In this document: positions 1 through 10,934 of the stretch, one piece after another
How the letters are laid out: each line of letters begins with the position of its first letter
Position numbering within the stretch: the first letter of the stretch is position 1
Program-made: the position numbers and the translations under genes
Notes under the pieces: generated by a model
Seen by the model: the letters and a program-made list of their open reading frames with translations, nothing else
What the model was told of the DNA's origin: nothing
Databases searched by the model: none
Assembly: GCA_946894095.1 (NCBI GenBank)
Contig: OX335653.1
Coordinates: 14,451,001-14,515,000 of the forward strand
Direction of reading: 5' to 3'
DNA: 64,000 bases
DNA from: Incurvaria masculella
Taxonomy: Eukaryota > Arthropoda > Insecta > Lepidoptera > Incurvariidae

Positions 1-260
1 AAACCTGAAAATACATCATATCATTGAATTCACCCAAGAGACGGAGTACCGCGTGGCGTTGAGCAACGTTCAGCCCTCTCATTAAATGTTCTTCCAAATA
101 TTTTGCTAACCTTTAACCATTCGAATGAATGCCAGCATTTAATAAACAGCCTAGCCGTATAATCCCATTATATAAAAATAACCATTTGGCGATGAAATCC
201 CTATTCTTACTCCTTTCCCTGTCATCCTACTTGTACAGAGATTATTCTAGTAAATAAAAC

Positions 261-877
261 GGGGGAACGGCAGAACGTCTAATATGCAGATCGTATAATG
301 TACGAATAATGTAACAAAATTTTAAAACCATGCACAACGTATAATCGGCAGATCGTATAATTGTATACGTAGTGCATGAAGAAGTTTAAAAAATAAAATT
401 TCTTATTTCTCCATGCATAACGTATAATAGTCACAACGTATAATATTATGATCTTTATTTAACAAAAAAAGAAAACCATGCATATCATATAATCCAAAAA
501 CTTTACATACGATAAGCGCCCTTATGAATATACTTTTAAAGCGTATATTCGCACGCGACTTTTCGACCGTCTCAATTAGCGTTGTAGCAAATTGTTACTC
601 TTCAACAAATATCGATTCGTAGCAATTTCAGCCCTAAATGTATCGTTTTTAGGGCGCTTTATGCAGTGCTTCTTGGCATATTATACGTTCTGAATATTAT
701 ACATTGTGACTATTAGACGTTCTGCATTATGCAAAGAGTTGATTTTATTTTTAAACTTTATTCATGCACAACGTATAACATTATACGTGTTGAATATTAT
801 ACGATATGCATGGTTTTAATTTTTTGGAAAAAAATACTATTATACGTTGTGAATATTATACGTAGTGAATACGACTC
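261..877 (+). mobile_element. Non-autonomous 8-bp-TSD element, copy 1 (ACGTATAAT family)
   Basis: The element starts GGGGGAACGGCAGAACGT and ends GTAGTGAATACGACTC. It is flanked by a perfect 8-bp duplication AATAAAAC (253-260 and 878-885). Both arms are arrays of the 9-mer ACGTATAAT or its complement, usually in pairs 16 bp apart, in inverted orientation; a non-repetitive core lies at about 490-660. No open frame of interest is present, so it needs a transposase from elsewhere. The 8-bp duplication fits hAT, P or Merlin superfamilies; the ends do not let me choose. Confidence 0.85.
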
Positions 878-885
878 AATAAAAC

Positions 886-1400
886 CAGATGTTACACTTG
901 TGATACACTAAATCATGGATTTTTGTGGATACAAATGAAATAAATGTGTTGAAAATATTCTATCTACACAGATATCAAAATCCATGGCCCGTCCAGTGCA
1001 TCGCGGAATCGACGATCTTAGCGATTTTTCGATAAGAAATTTGCAACTCGTAATAGAGGCCTTTATTATGCCCATGGCATTTATATTTTAACGGGGCTGC
1101 CAAAACAATACCGGCCGGACCTTAAAATATGTGGAATATGGCAAAAATCATCTCTGTTTGGAAAACAGTGTTGAATAGTATAAACGCATGGTAATTTTAC
1201 GCATAATATTAAAATAATTTTACGCATAAACGCATGGCAATTTTAAAACTCCCTGATTTTTTTATGTGTCTTTGTTTGGTTTTTTATTGTAGCACTGGAC
1301 CTTGCTTGTATTGCAGGGTTACATTGAACTGGATGGAAAATACGGAAAATTTAATTTCCATTCACATTGCATTTTAATTCAATGCAGTATGAACAGCTTG
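886..1400. other. No recognised feature
   Basis: AT-rich sequence with a small local duplication around 1170-1240 (the words ACGCATGG and TTTTACGCATAA recur). I see no exon-like or repeat-family signal. Confidence 0.5.
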
Positions 1401-1785
1401 AACAGCTCGTGGTCTAGGGGCTAGAGGACTTGCCTTTCATCCGAGAGGTCTGGGTTCAAATGCTGGCACTTCATTTCTTTTTTTGATTTGGATAAGTGCG
1501 TTTCGTTACGAATACGAGCTGTTACATTGTTCGGAACCCATGCAAAACTGTAGAACTTCCCCTACTAGGCAGTAGGGTTAAGCCCACTCACCGCATTGGA
1601 TGAAACTGTGGTTGAAGCGGCAATGAAAAATGGTCCGTGTTTTCCATTCAGTTCAATGTAGCCGTGCTCATAAAGGAAAGATCCTGGCATAGCACCTAAT
1701 TCCTTCGGGAATGTCGTATATTAGACTAATTATGATATTAGTATTTGTGTGGTATTAGCCATCCATGTCTGGTTGCATAAAAAAA
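1401..1785 (+). mobile_element. tRNA-Glu-headed SINE, near full length
   Basis: The head reads like tRNA-Glu: TGGTCTAGGGGCTAG (A box), CTTTCAT in the anticodon-loop position (anticodon TTC), then GGTCTGGGTTCAAATGC (B box). It is followed by the roughly 300-bp shared body and the tail CATGTCTGGTTGCATAAAAA. It has no coding capacity. This copy shows the tRNA-Glu relationship most clearly because the anticodon arm is preserved. Confidence 0.85.
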
Positions 1786-2719
1786 GTATCTTAATAGTGA
1801 AGAAATGTTCTTTGAGATTTACATGAAATAAAGTAAAAATACCAAAAGTTTTAAAATGAACTTGAAAATGATAACTAATTTATTTTCTGTATTTGATTAT
1901 TCTACCAACATTATTAATATATCTTTAAATTGATTAAGAACCTTCCTAGGATTATTAACAGATTCATGAAAGTCTCAGACGCGTTCCTTTGTCGTTTCTT
2001 ACGACATGCACAGGACCGCAGTGGGCCCACTTTATTCCAAATTTAGTGCACGTGCTATGCTAAATAACGTTTTCCTTGCGTCCAACTTACATACTTTAAA
2101 GAGGTCTCGGAAAGTTTCGGAAGCGTGAATGTCTTTTTTTCCAATAATAGATGCATCTATAGGCGTCGATTATTGGAAAAGGATTTGCCAAAGTTAGGCG
2201 TCGCTCAAAGAGGCTCAAATCGAGTTTAACCTCTATTTTATGTGCAATAAGGATATTATTCAAGTGACTCGTTTGGCTGGAGCTTATCTGGAAAGTTGAG
2301 AAACCAATAACTATTTTACCTCCCTCGGGGTTGTTCATTTGTTCATAACATAACATATAAACAACACCTGTGGGGCTCCGAAGATGACTTCCAATAAGAT
2401 TGGATGACTCTCGCGGCTTTCAGTTTTGGCAAACTATAAATAAAACGAAAATACGTCTCACACAAGTATCTATTAATCTGTAATATTTGCACACTTCAAT
2501 AACATACGGTAAAATAATAAATATTAGAGATAAAGGTTAAAACTTGAATTAATCTAATGTAACCTAACCTAAAAACTGAGATATGTCAATCACTAAGAAA
2601 TAGAAACGATTAAACGAGAATTTTCTATTGAAATACAGATTTCTCAATATTACGGCGACATACATTTATGGCCAATTTAATATTCTTTTTTCATGTAAAC
2701 TGCACATTGATAGCACCAA
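1786..2719. other. Mostly unassigned AT-rich DNA
   Basis: Around 1985-2015 there is a short stretch containing CTTACGACATGCA, like the possible third SINE head seen near 55.4 kb. An 86-codon minus-strand open frame (2096-2356) has no recognisable domain. CCTAACCTAA occurs at about 2569. Nothing else is identified. Confidence 0.4.
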
Positions 2720-2803
2720 TCCGTACGTCATGATATTGGCCTAACACACCTCGTTGAAATTAGGTGCCATGCCAGGACCTTTCTAATATTACTCGGCTAA
2801 TGT
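2720..2803 (-). mobile_element. SINE tail fragment
   Basis: Antisense tail of the shared SINE body (ATGATATTGGCC, TTAGGTGCCATGCCAGGACC), decayed, lying directly upstream of a longer copy in the same orientation. Confidence 0.6.
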
Positions 2804-2806
2804 CTG

Positions 2807-3160
2807 TTTTTTTTTATGCAACCTGACATTGATGGCTTATAAAACACAACTACCGTTATGATATTAGCACAATACACCATATTCCCGAAGGAATTAGGTG
2901 CTCTGTCAGGCTCTTCTTTATGAGTACGGCTACACTAAACCGGATGGAGAACACGGACAATTTTTCATTATCGTTTCAACCATAGTTTCATCCAATGCCG
3001 TGGTATCAACCCGGGCGGGCTTAACCCTACAACCCAGAAGGGCAAGGGGACCTACAGTTTTACATGGATTCTGAACCATTGGACAGCTCGTATTCGTAAC
3101 GAAATGTACTTACCCAATTCAGAAAGAGGAGGAAAGTGCACGAACGGGGTGTGGATCTGA
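2807..3160 (-). mobile_element. SINE, 5'-truncated
   Basis: Begins with the complement of the A-rich tail and CAACCTGACATTGATGGC, continues through the full body (CCGAAGGAATTAGGTGC, AACCCGGGCGGGCTTAA) and stops inside the head region (CGAACGGGG), so the Pol III promoter is lost. Confidence 0.75.
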
Positions 3161-3724
3161 ATTTGATGTTCACGCGATTGAAAAAAAGTACTTTGCCGGC
3201 CTACGAAAATAAGCACGGTAGAGTATGATAGGTCGTTCGAAACCCTATGTGGGTAAGCGCAACGAATGCACCGCTCCGGCAGTCAAAGGTAATTAAGAAA
3301 ATTAGTTGTGGAGAAATGGTGTTCTGCTAATAAAACAAACATTCAACCACCTCTGCACGTGTCGGAGCACTATTACTTATTCTGTGGCATGGGTCGGGTT
3401 TATGCAAATTACTGCAATTACCGAAGTATTTACACGTGAAGCTGGTTCTAGATTTACTAATTGGGTACTAGTTATCATATTTATTTAAAAGTCCAAGTTC
3501 ATGCACCCTTATAAATCGCGGTTTGAAGCCCTTAAGGTTTCTCGTCGAGGATTTTTGATTTTCACTGAAGATGAAGACGGAATTTACGTTTAAATATTTA
3601 TGTATTTATTATGTACGCCGCCGTTAGCCATGGCAACATTTTATATCCACATTACAACTTCTGATTAAAAGAAAACACAATTTCAAATGTGGACAAAATC
3701 AATAACAACAAACTTATCTGAATA
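3161..3724. other. No recognised feature
   Basis: A 60-codon frame at 3306-3488 has no family resemblance. No repeat-family match was seen. Confidence 0.4.
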
Positions 3725-3895
3725 CATGCATTCATACATACCTTCACGCCGCTTTCCCGCAGGGGTAGGCAGAAATATAGAGCACCATACGGTACGATAA
3801 CAGCAACCTCTCTCGATTCATCCACAGATATACCTATATTCATACATACTTTACGATTACGGGTACTACGTACCTGACCTTTACGAAGTATTACG
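3725..3895. repeat. Lepidopteran-type GGGGTAGGCAG repeat, copy 1
   Basis: Contains CATACATACCTTCACGCCGC, then CAGGGGTAGGCAGAAATATA, and later TTTACGATTACGGGTACTAC. The second half matches the copy at about 4120-4250 (TTTAATTACGGGCGCTACG). I recognise this as a common dispersed lepidopteran sequence. It carries no coding capacity. Confidence 0.55.
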
Positions 3896-4109
3896 TCCAT
3901 TAGGTCGCGGTAAGTTCTCCTAGGCTATTATCAGAATAGATTACAGTAAATCAAATTAGAATAGATTACTAGGACATTTTACATTTTAAGAAAATTATGC
4001 TTTACCTACATTTAATGGATGTTTGCAAAATTCACTTGTTGTTTAAGAAGATTTTTGTTAAATAAATGAATAATATGTTTGTTTTAAGAGTGTACGGTTA
4101 ATATGTAGT

Positions 4110-4255
4110 CATACTCACACATGAGTTACATACCGTTCCGCCGCTTTGGGGGCAGAGGTGATAGCCATTCGCTTCCTCTATAGACATACATATAATCATG
4201 CACGGTCTTTAATTACGGGCGCTACGAAACACTTAACCTATCGCCATGCGAAAAC
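4110..4255. repeat. Lepidopteran-type GGGGTAGGCAG repeat, copy 2 (decayed)
   Basis: Same order of blocks as at 3725: ACATACCGTTCCGCCGC, GGGGGCAGAGGTGATAGCC, CTTTAATTACGGGCGCTAC. More diverged than copy 1 and in the same orientation, so the two could be an old local duplication. Confidence 0.5.
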
Positions 4256-4346
4256 TACAGTTTCAAACACACTTTTACCTGTACGTTAGTTTTTTTATCT
4301 CTAGCACTAGAGATAGTCGTTCATTCGCTCAACACGACAAAGTCAC

Positions 4347-4452
4347 TTAGGGCCTTTTTCACCTACTGCTGATTAGCTAAATCGCCAGATATTGAAGACC
4401 TTTCTTAGCAGCTTGCAATCAATACCAGTACAAAATAATCAGCACTTTAGTA
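4347..4452. mobile_element. Short MITE with GGGCCTTTTTCACC end, copy 1
   Basis: Reads TTAGGGCCTTTTTCACC, then CTGCTGATTAGCT, then GCTTGCAATCAATACCAGTA. The reverse complement matches 31280-31396. GGGCCTTTTTCACC and a TTA flank fit PIF/Harbinger-type MITEs. Confidence 0.6.
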
Positions 4453-5926
4453 ATAAATTAAATTAGGCTATTTAAGTGTCGACTGAAATCAATCAGCACC
4501 TTGGTGAAAAGCAAGCTTATTGTCGCAATTCTCGTGACTTAGTAGGGAAATTCTGTTCTAAAGAACTCGCATCCTCTATTTCTCCCCATCCAACCTCTAT
4601 CCGGTGCTCTCACCGTAGGGAATTAGATAGTCCTGAACGTGGAAGGAAGTCGCCCCCGCCTGATGATCATTTTGTAATTTTATACAAAATTTGCGCCGAA
4701 GAAATTTAGCTTTTTCTCGAAAAGTATGACGTTATAAGCAAAAGTAATTACTTAGTGCACAACTACATAAATGTACTTGTATAGGTTTTTTACGAATTTT
4801 TAAACAAACGTTAATAGGAGAACAATTCGGGATTAAATGCGTGTGACCGATAGACACCAGAGTCAGATCCCTTTTTTCGCTTTTTGCGACGGGACCCTAA
4901 AAATAAACACACTTTAAAGTTGTATTATATGGTATAGACCCCTCAATTGACTTGCACGGATGAAATGTACATTGCTCGATTAGCCAACCACGCTTGTATA
5001 TATTCTGTGCCCGTGTCTATGATCTGTCTGCGATCCCGATAAGTTTGTTTATGCTCCAAAGTGAATAACGTAATTGTTAAATCTGAAAATGCGCGCGAGA
5101 TTTTCGAATTTCGAACGACATATTGAACAGAGCAAAGCGTTTGACTATCCCCGCGCCTACGGGGCAGGAATAATCCCGGGAGCGCCTCGAGTGGCGGTAG
5201 AATGAAATTTAACTTAAATTTCAGACGCCTTATCTCGCCTTAAAAAAAGATGGAGTGAGGAAAAACTGTCGCGACGTAAAATTAATTCCCTCGAGCGAAG
5301 CTTGACTTGTAAAGTTATTGTTGCGCGGAATTGGTTTTTTTTCCAAGATTTGTAAACCATTTTCGGAACATGCCATGCAACATCCTATGCTGTAATTTTA
5401 ATATGTATTATACAATTTATAATTGATATGCGTGCGGTTTGAATAAAGTCATCTTGAATTCCCTGAACACGTTTTTCGCAACGAAAACAGCGAGGAAATT
5501 AAAGAAAAACGCTAAGCTCAGTGGCTTCCAGGTAGGGGAAAAAAATATTGTTTGACTAAAATAAAGATTTGAGACCGATAGGTTAAGTTTGTACTTTTCC
5601 CACTAAGTCGAAATCCCGGACAAATTAAATATCCGGAAAAACCGGATGGATCTTACTTCTAGTCCTGGTTCAGTATTTTGTAATGAGGTTCCTATATAGT
5701 TCGAATACATGAATTGATTACGCATTACAGCTCCGGTACCTAAAGAAGTACCGAAAGTAGCGAGTGACCTTTATTCACTTAGAACTCGGTATAATGAGTA
5801 GCAATGATATCGACCAAGGCGACAAAATCTACAGCAGATCTAGGTTAGCTAGAGGATCTAGATGCTAGGGACTATCTGGAAAGAGCGCTAGCCGCTTTTA
5901 CTGCACTGCAACAAAAATAATATGAT
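4453..5926. other. Unassigned 1.5 kb
   Basis: A 77-codon frame at 4476-4709 resembles nothing I know. The rest is AT-rich with a CTCGAG/CGCGA-containing patch at 5150-5340. No repeats are shared with the rest of the window as far as I can see. Confidence 0.4.
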
Positions 5927-5929
5927 TAA

Positions 5930-6081
5930 GCCCCGGTTGCACGAAGAGACAGCCGAGTTAATCAATGTTCAAACACGTCACTTTTAGTGATCCGCATAGA
6001 GTTCCTTCCATACGTAAAGAGACGTGTTTGATCATACTTTGACGTTGATTTTGAATTTTTTTACGTTCGTGCACTCGGCCC
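5930..6081. mobile_element. PIF/Harbinger-like MITE, copy 1
   Basis: Ends GCCCCGGTTGCACGAAG and CGTTCGTGCACTCGGCC are near-inverted repeats, flanked by TAA on both sides (5927-5929, 6082-6084). The middle holds an inverted pair around CAAACACGTCAC / GACGTGTTTGATCATAC. Two sister copies lie at 13.3 and 19.9 kb. Confidence 0.8.
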
Positions 6082-6110
6082 TAAATGAGCAATAGCGAAA
6101 CTAGGATACC

Positions 6111-6149
6111 TAGGCAGGAGATTCTTTGTGCAAAGAATCTACTTGCCTA
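6111..6149. repeat. Near-perfect 39-bp hairpin
   Basis: Core arms AGATTCTTTG and CAAAGAATCT are separated by TG. The pairing continues outward with TAGGCA against TTGCCTA, with a small internal mismatch. It sits between a PIF-like MITE and a SINE. Confidence 0.75.
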
Positions 6150-6153
6150 TGGA

Positions 6154-6475
6154 ACCCGACATGGATGGCTAATACCACACAACTACCGTCATAATACTAG
6201 CCCAATATACCACATTCGCGAAGGAATTAGGTGCCATACCCAGGACCTTCCCTTTATTACCACGTCTACATTGAACTGGATGGTAAAGACGGAAAAATTG
6301 TCATTGCCGTTTCAACCATACTATCATACCATGCGGTGGAATAAACCCGGATGGTTCCACCTACAGTTTTACATGAGTTCCGAACCAAACAGAAATAAAG
6401 TGGAACAAGACCCGGTTTGAACCCAGAACCCGTCGCATGAAAGGCAAGTCATCTATCCCCTACACCACGAGCTAT
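6154..6475 (-). mobile_element. tRNA-headed SINE
   Basis: Antisense copy: GACATGGATGGCTAATACC tail, full body, then GGTTTGAACCCAGAACC (B box) and CCCCTACACCACGAGCTA (A box). The central part (about 6355-6405) is shortened relative to other copies. Confidence 0.8.
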
Positions 6476-6539
6476 ACCCATGAGGTTAAATGCAAAGGGA
6501 GACGCTGTTCCGACTGAATGCCTAATGATGATGTCTTAA

Positions 6540-6978
6540 GGTGGGCCATCCCGCTCAATTCCCCATACAAACGGGGAAAGAAGATCACGCCCATATTTCT
6601 TGTCAGAGATCCCAATTTTGCTCAAAATAGCTTGGCATTGTAAAATTGTGTTTGGTTTCTAAGTTATAAGGTCCGAAAGTTTGAATTTTTCGCGCGTTTT
6701 ATACAATAACTTTCATACATCTTAAAAAGATTAGTCATCAGACATAGCGTATTTAATCAAGATGTATAATCTATTTGGTTTTTGTTACATTTTTGACTAC
6801 AGCGGTCGTGGTTTACTTTTAGCTATAAGTCGTTTTGTAATTAAAATTTTCGTAAATCTTACCAAATCATATACTATGCACATTGTCTTTTTTGTGGACA
6901 TGTTGCATCTTCCTCATCACGGAGCCTGTCTTTTTCTTTGAAACAGAGAAGGTCCCAGAGCGCAACAGCACGGTTTTT
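6540..6978. mobile_element. TTAA MITE (GGTGGCCCAACC family), truncated
   Basis: Begins after TTAA (6536-6539) with a diverged left end GGTGGGCCATCCCGCTC, follows the family through AAGAAGATCACGCCCATATT and GGTCCGAAAGTTTG, and breaks off near CAACAGCACGG. The right inverted end is missing, and the middle has a small deletion after AAAATAGCTT. Confidence 0.75.
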
Positions 6979-7492
6979 CACTATTAATTAAAATTCCCAA
7001 AGTCCCATTCCAGGTCCATTCATCCGATTTAGCACTAAATGCTAATTAAAATCAAAACGTTCGCATGTAGAGTTCACTGGGTATTTACGTAAAGTTTCAC
7101 ATTCATCGTTAGTAATTCAGCGAACAGCTAACATCAAAACGCAGATAATTCCGATTCGGATTTGATAGAGCGATTTAAAGCTAATTGGCGAATTATGCTA
7201 CGCGCGCTCCACGTTGAGTGACAGCTAAACGATCCTTATGCATTCCAGACTTTCACTTCTACCTCTTGTGAACTGCACACATGTTTTAGATGGTTATACT
7301 AGCCAATGCGAATGGTTTGATTGCGTTAAGTTCCTGCACTCTATGGAATGAGAACATGAAAACATGTATAATTCCAGCTAACGTTCTACAAAAACAGAAA
7401 TAAAAATGTTACAGAAATTAATATTCTATGCGTAGATTTTTTTTTAAGTCAGGTCTCAAATATATTCTTTTTCAAGTTTGCGGCTTATGTTC
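6979..7492. other. No recognised feature
   Basis: AT-rich, no repeats in common with the rest of the window, no coding signal. Confidence 0.4.
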
Positions 7493-7500
7493 ATATTAAC

Positions 7501-8134
7501 GAGTCGTATTCACTACGTATAATATTCACAACGTATAATAGTATTTTTTTCCAAAAAATTAAAACCATGCATATCGTATAATATTCACAACGTATAATGT
7601 TATACGTTGTGCATGAGTTTAAAAATAAAATCAACTCTTTGCATCATGCAGAACGTATAATAGTCACAACGTATAATATTCCTAACATGAATTCACAAAA
7701 AAAGAAAACCATGCAGAACGTATAATATGCCAAGAAGCACTGCATAAAGCGCCCTTATAATGATACATTTAAGGCTGAAATTGCTATGAATGGATATTTG
7801 TTGAAGAGTAACAATTTGCTACAACGCTAATTGAGACGGTCGAAAAATCGCGTGCGAGTATACGCTTTAAAAGTATACAGATAAGGTCGCTTATCGTATG
7901 AAAAGTTTTTGGATTATATGATATGCATGGTTTTCTTTTTTTGTTATCATAATATTATACGTTGTGACTATTATACGTTATGCATGGAGAAATAAGAAAT
8001 TTTATTTTTTAAACTTCTTCATGCATTACGTATAAAATTATACGATCTGCCGATTATACGTTGTGCATGGTTTTAAAATTTTGTTAAAATATGACATTAT
8101 ACGATCTGCATATTAGACGTTCTGCCGTTCCCCC
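7501..8134 (-). mobile_element. 8-bp-TSD element, copy 2 (ACGTATAAT family)
   Basis: Runs from GAGTCGTATTCACTACG to CTGCCGTTCCCCC, in the opposite orientation to copy 1. It is flanked by a perfect 8-bp duplication ATATTAAC (7493-7500 and 8135-8142). It is nearly identical to copy 3 at 15.4 kb over its first hundreds of bases, which suggests recent movement. Confidence 0.87.
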
Positions 8135-8142
8135 ATATTAAC

Positions 8143-9127
8143 TACCTAATATTTATTTTAATACCGTTTCAAGATCTTAACATTATCTACCCATTCAGCG
8201 AAGAACATATTTAACTTTTCCTAATTTCTTTAACGAAACAATAAAAAAACGTTATGCGGGTTGGTCACATTTAGAAAGAATTATTTCGAGCTGCTCTAAC
8301 TAAGCGACTGCGACGTCGGGCTCTGGCTATCTCGTTTAAATCGCAAAAATTGGTCCAAAATGTTTTGAAAACGTCCAAACGTTTCCCAAGATATAACGAA
8401 AACAAATTTTGACATAACAGGCAAGTAGTCGGGTAGTAGTAATAGGTCGGGTCGGTTACTTCGAGTGGTCGCATGATAGATCACATTAAAAAAAATCTCT
8501 GATTACCCACTCATACTCATATCCACTCCAAAATAAACCAGAAATAAAAAGGACGCCCGTACAAGGTTAGTTCACCTACACGTGCGACGCGCGGCATGGC
8601 ATCACTTGCCCGCTTATGAACTTTGGTAGTTAATAAAATTATCGATTGAAAATGCAATTATTCAATTGTTAAACAGGAATAAATATTATCTGAGTTTACT
8701 TATCGATGATACGTTATTCCATGTGTCGTTGTAACGTATTTTCGTATTTTAGGCACCCTTTTACTACGCAACTAGGCATTTTCACGACTCAACATCACTC
8801 TGCAGTGGTCCGCAGACGACTGAGTCGCGTTGGCCCTAAAACGAATATTTTAGGGCCAACGTACTGGTGCCATTATTCGTGCGCGTTGACCGGGTCCTTA
8901 CGAAGTAATATATAAGTCAATGTGCTCCACCATATGTATCTGATTTAATGATCATACCCAATGTGGAATTTATTCGCCAATTCAATAGTTTTTATTTAAA
9001 AATCCTCTTTATCCCCAAATACCCAAGTGACTACTGTCACAACTTATCTCTGGCTAGGAGAGTTGTGATAAAGGGAACTGTTTCAGTTTTCATCTATATT
9101 TTCAAAGACCTTTATTACTTATGTTAT
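8143..9127. other. Unassigned DNA with one strong hairpin
   Basis: Open frames at 8271-8484 and 8706-9133 show no domain. The only structured element I see is the hairpin at 8828-8861. Confidence 0.4.
8828..8861. repeat. Perfect 14-bp-arm hairpin
   Basis: Arms CGTTGGCCCTAAAA (8828-8841) and TTTTAGGGCCAACG (8848-8861) are separated by CGAATA. It could be a foldback remnant or a transcribed hairpin; nothing nearby decides. Confidence 0.8.
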
Positions 9128-9444
9128 TTTTAGGGTTCCGTACCCAAAGGGTAAAAACGGAACCCTATTACTAAGCCTCCGCTGTCGGTCCGTCCGTCCG
9201 TCCGTCCGTCCGTCCGTCTGTCCGTCTGTCACAGGACTGTATCTCATGAACCGTAACAGGTGGGAAGCTAAAATTTTCACAGATTATGTATTTATTTTGC
9301 CGCTATAACAACAAATAGGTAGCACTATAAAATAATAAAAATTAAAGGGGGGCCCCATACAAAAAACGTGTCCTTTTTTTGTAAATCCTGTACGATCGTA
9401 CGGAACCCTTCGTGTGCGAGTCCGACTCGCATTGGCCGGTTTTT
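9128..9444. mobile_element. GACG/CCGT-microsatellite element, near full length
   Basis: From TAGGGTTCCGTACCCAAAGG through a (CCGT)n array (about 9188-9225), then CCGTAACAGG and TTGCCGCTATAACAACAAAT, to GGAACCCTTCGTGTGCGAG and CGCATTGGCCGG. This is a dispersed element I associate with Lepidoptera (microsatellite-associated repeats). It is non-coding. Confidence 0.75.
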
Positions 9445-10002
9445 ATGTATATTTTAGATAGTACGTAGAAATTGCTACAGTAAGATATAGAGGACATACA
9501 TTTAGGACTTTATTTAACTGTCACAACCTTCATCGGTATCCCTTACTAATTTATATACAGTTACAGTTTGTGATTGGGGATTTATAGACGAAATAGCGAA
9601 GAACGACTGTGGCGCCATCTACATGGTCGCACAAACCCCGTTAAGACTCAATCATTAGCTAGATATTGCTTCGTAACAGACTGGATTCCGTGCTCGTGCG
9701 CCTGACATCTACGGGAACATAGATCAGGCAATTTCCGGTCAGCGTTGCGTAACCGTCAGCACGCGAACCGCGCACGAACCTACCCCGCGCCCCGCACCTC
9801 CCCGCCCGCTAGCCCAGTGCACAACTGCCTCAGTTTATTAGCAGAATCGTGATCTACAAATTTGTAATGCAAATATTTACAATTGCGTCCGCCATTACGC
9901 TTTCATTGAGTCAGTGGACTTGAATAATTGCAGTTTAATTGAGTGAATTCACTACCGGCTGGCGGTGTTTCTTGGTCAATTGTGTACATTTAATTCAGTT
10001 TT
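9445..10002. other. Unassigned; dispersed fragment and GC-rich patch
   Basis: About 9540-9655 matches 27250-27325 (GGGGATTTATAGACGAAATA, then GGCGCCATCTACATGG), so it is an old dispersed repeat. About 9690-9830 is strikingly C/G-rich (runs such as CCCCGCGCCCCGC). No TATA box or open frame accompanies it. Confidence 0.45.
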
Positions 10003-10223
10003 AAGGGTTCCGTACCTAAAGGGTGCCAACTAAGCCTCCGCTGTCCGTCCGTCCGTCCGTCTGTCATAGGGCTGTTTCTCATCAACCGTAACAGGTAGGC
10101 AGCTGACATTTTTACAGTGTGTATTTATTTTGCCGCTATAACAACAAATAGGTAAAATTCAAAAGTAATAAAATATAAACACGTGTTTTTTTTGTGTTAA
10201 TCTTGTACGATGCTACGGAACCC
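10003..10223. mobile_element. GACG/CCGT-microsatellite element, 3'-truncated
   Basis: Starts AAGGGTTCCGTACCTAAAGG, has a short (CCGT) run and the GCCGCTATAACAACAAATAG block, and stops after GATGCTACGGAACCC, lacking the CGTGTGCGAG end seen in other copies. Confidence 0.7.
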
Positions 10224-10462
10224 GGAAAACACAGGTTATTCGACCAATTGAACTGCAATTTACCAGTTAGCATGGTCCGAAATGCAAAGTAAATATCAGA
10301 TTTAATTACTCTATTGCCTGTTCACCCGGCGAGTTAACTTGATGATAAATGATGATAACATGAAACAAAATAAAATATAATTCGAGCATGATCTTCTTCA
10401 GTTACCTACAATTACATTCATTTCATTATTTTTTCCATGACTCTGTACACTTTGATAAGTAA

Positions 10463-10840
10463 GTGGATAATATAATAACATTCAATAACGAAACATTCAC
10501 ACAATCACCCTCGCACTCACCCTCAAATTCACAAATTCAACCTCAAACCTCTTCGGCACACATGAACACACCCTCTCACATTCTCACAAGACTACACACC
10601 CACACAAATGTAGCCTCCAGACATGGTAGATCTGTGTATTACCTTATTATTCGTAGGCATTTTCGTTAATTTTTGTTAGTTTTTTGTTAATTTTCTTTCA
10701 TTCATAAAATATTTTCTTTTTGTCACCATCTGTATTATTTTTTGTTTTACATAGAGAAATCTATAATTGGCTTTATTTTTAGTTTATTTTGTGGGTACAA
10801 ATTTTATGCTGTTGAATTCTTCAATAAAATAAAAAAACGT
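10463..10840 (+). other. G-poor C/A-rich stretch followed by a 3'-end-like tail
   Basis: About 10490-10620 is nearly free of G on the plus strand and dominated by CA and CTC words; it encodes a 68-codon Ser/Thr/Pro/His-rich frame that is probably a by-product of composition. After a T-rich stretch comes CAATAAAATAAAAAAA, resembling a polyadenylation signal plus A tail. It could be a retroposed 3' end or the 3' UTR of an unknown retrotransposon; I cannot name it. Confidence 0.35.
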
Positions 10841-10850
10841 TCCGTATGAC

Positions 10851-10934
10851 CATGTTATGCCAGGACCTTCCCCGTATTGTTTGGCTACATTGGACTGGAT
10901 TAACAACAACGACAATTTTCATTGCCGCTTCGTC
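10851..10934 (-). mobile_element. SINE body fragment
   Basis: Antisense middle part only: ATGCCAGGACCTTCCC, TGGACTGGATTAACAAC, TTTTCATTGCCGCTTCG. Confidence 0.65.

Noticed and set aside
9188..9230. CRISPR-like or coding tandem array
   Set aside because: It is a simple (CCGT)n microsatellite inside a dispersed insect element; no spacers.
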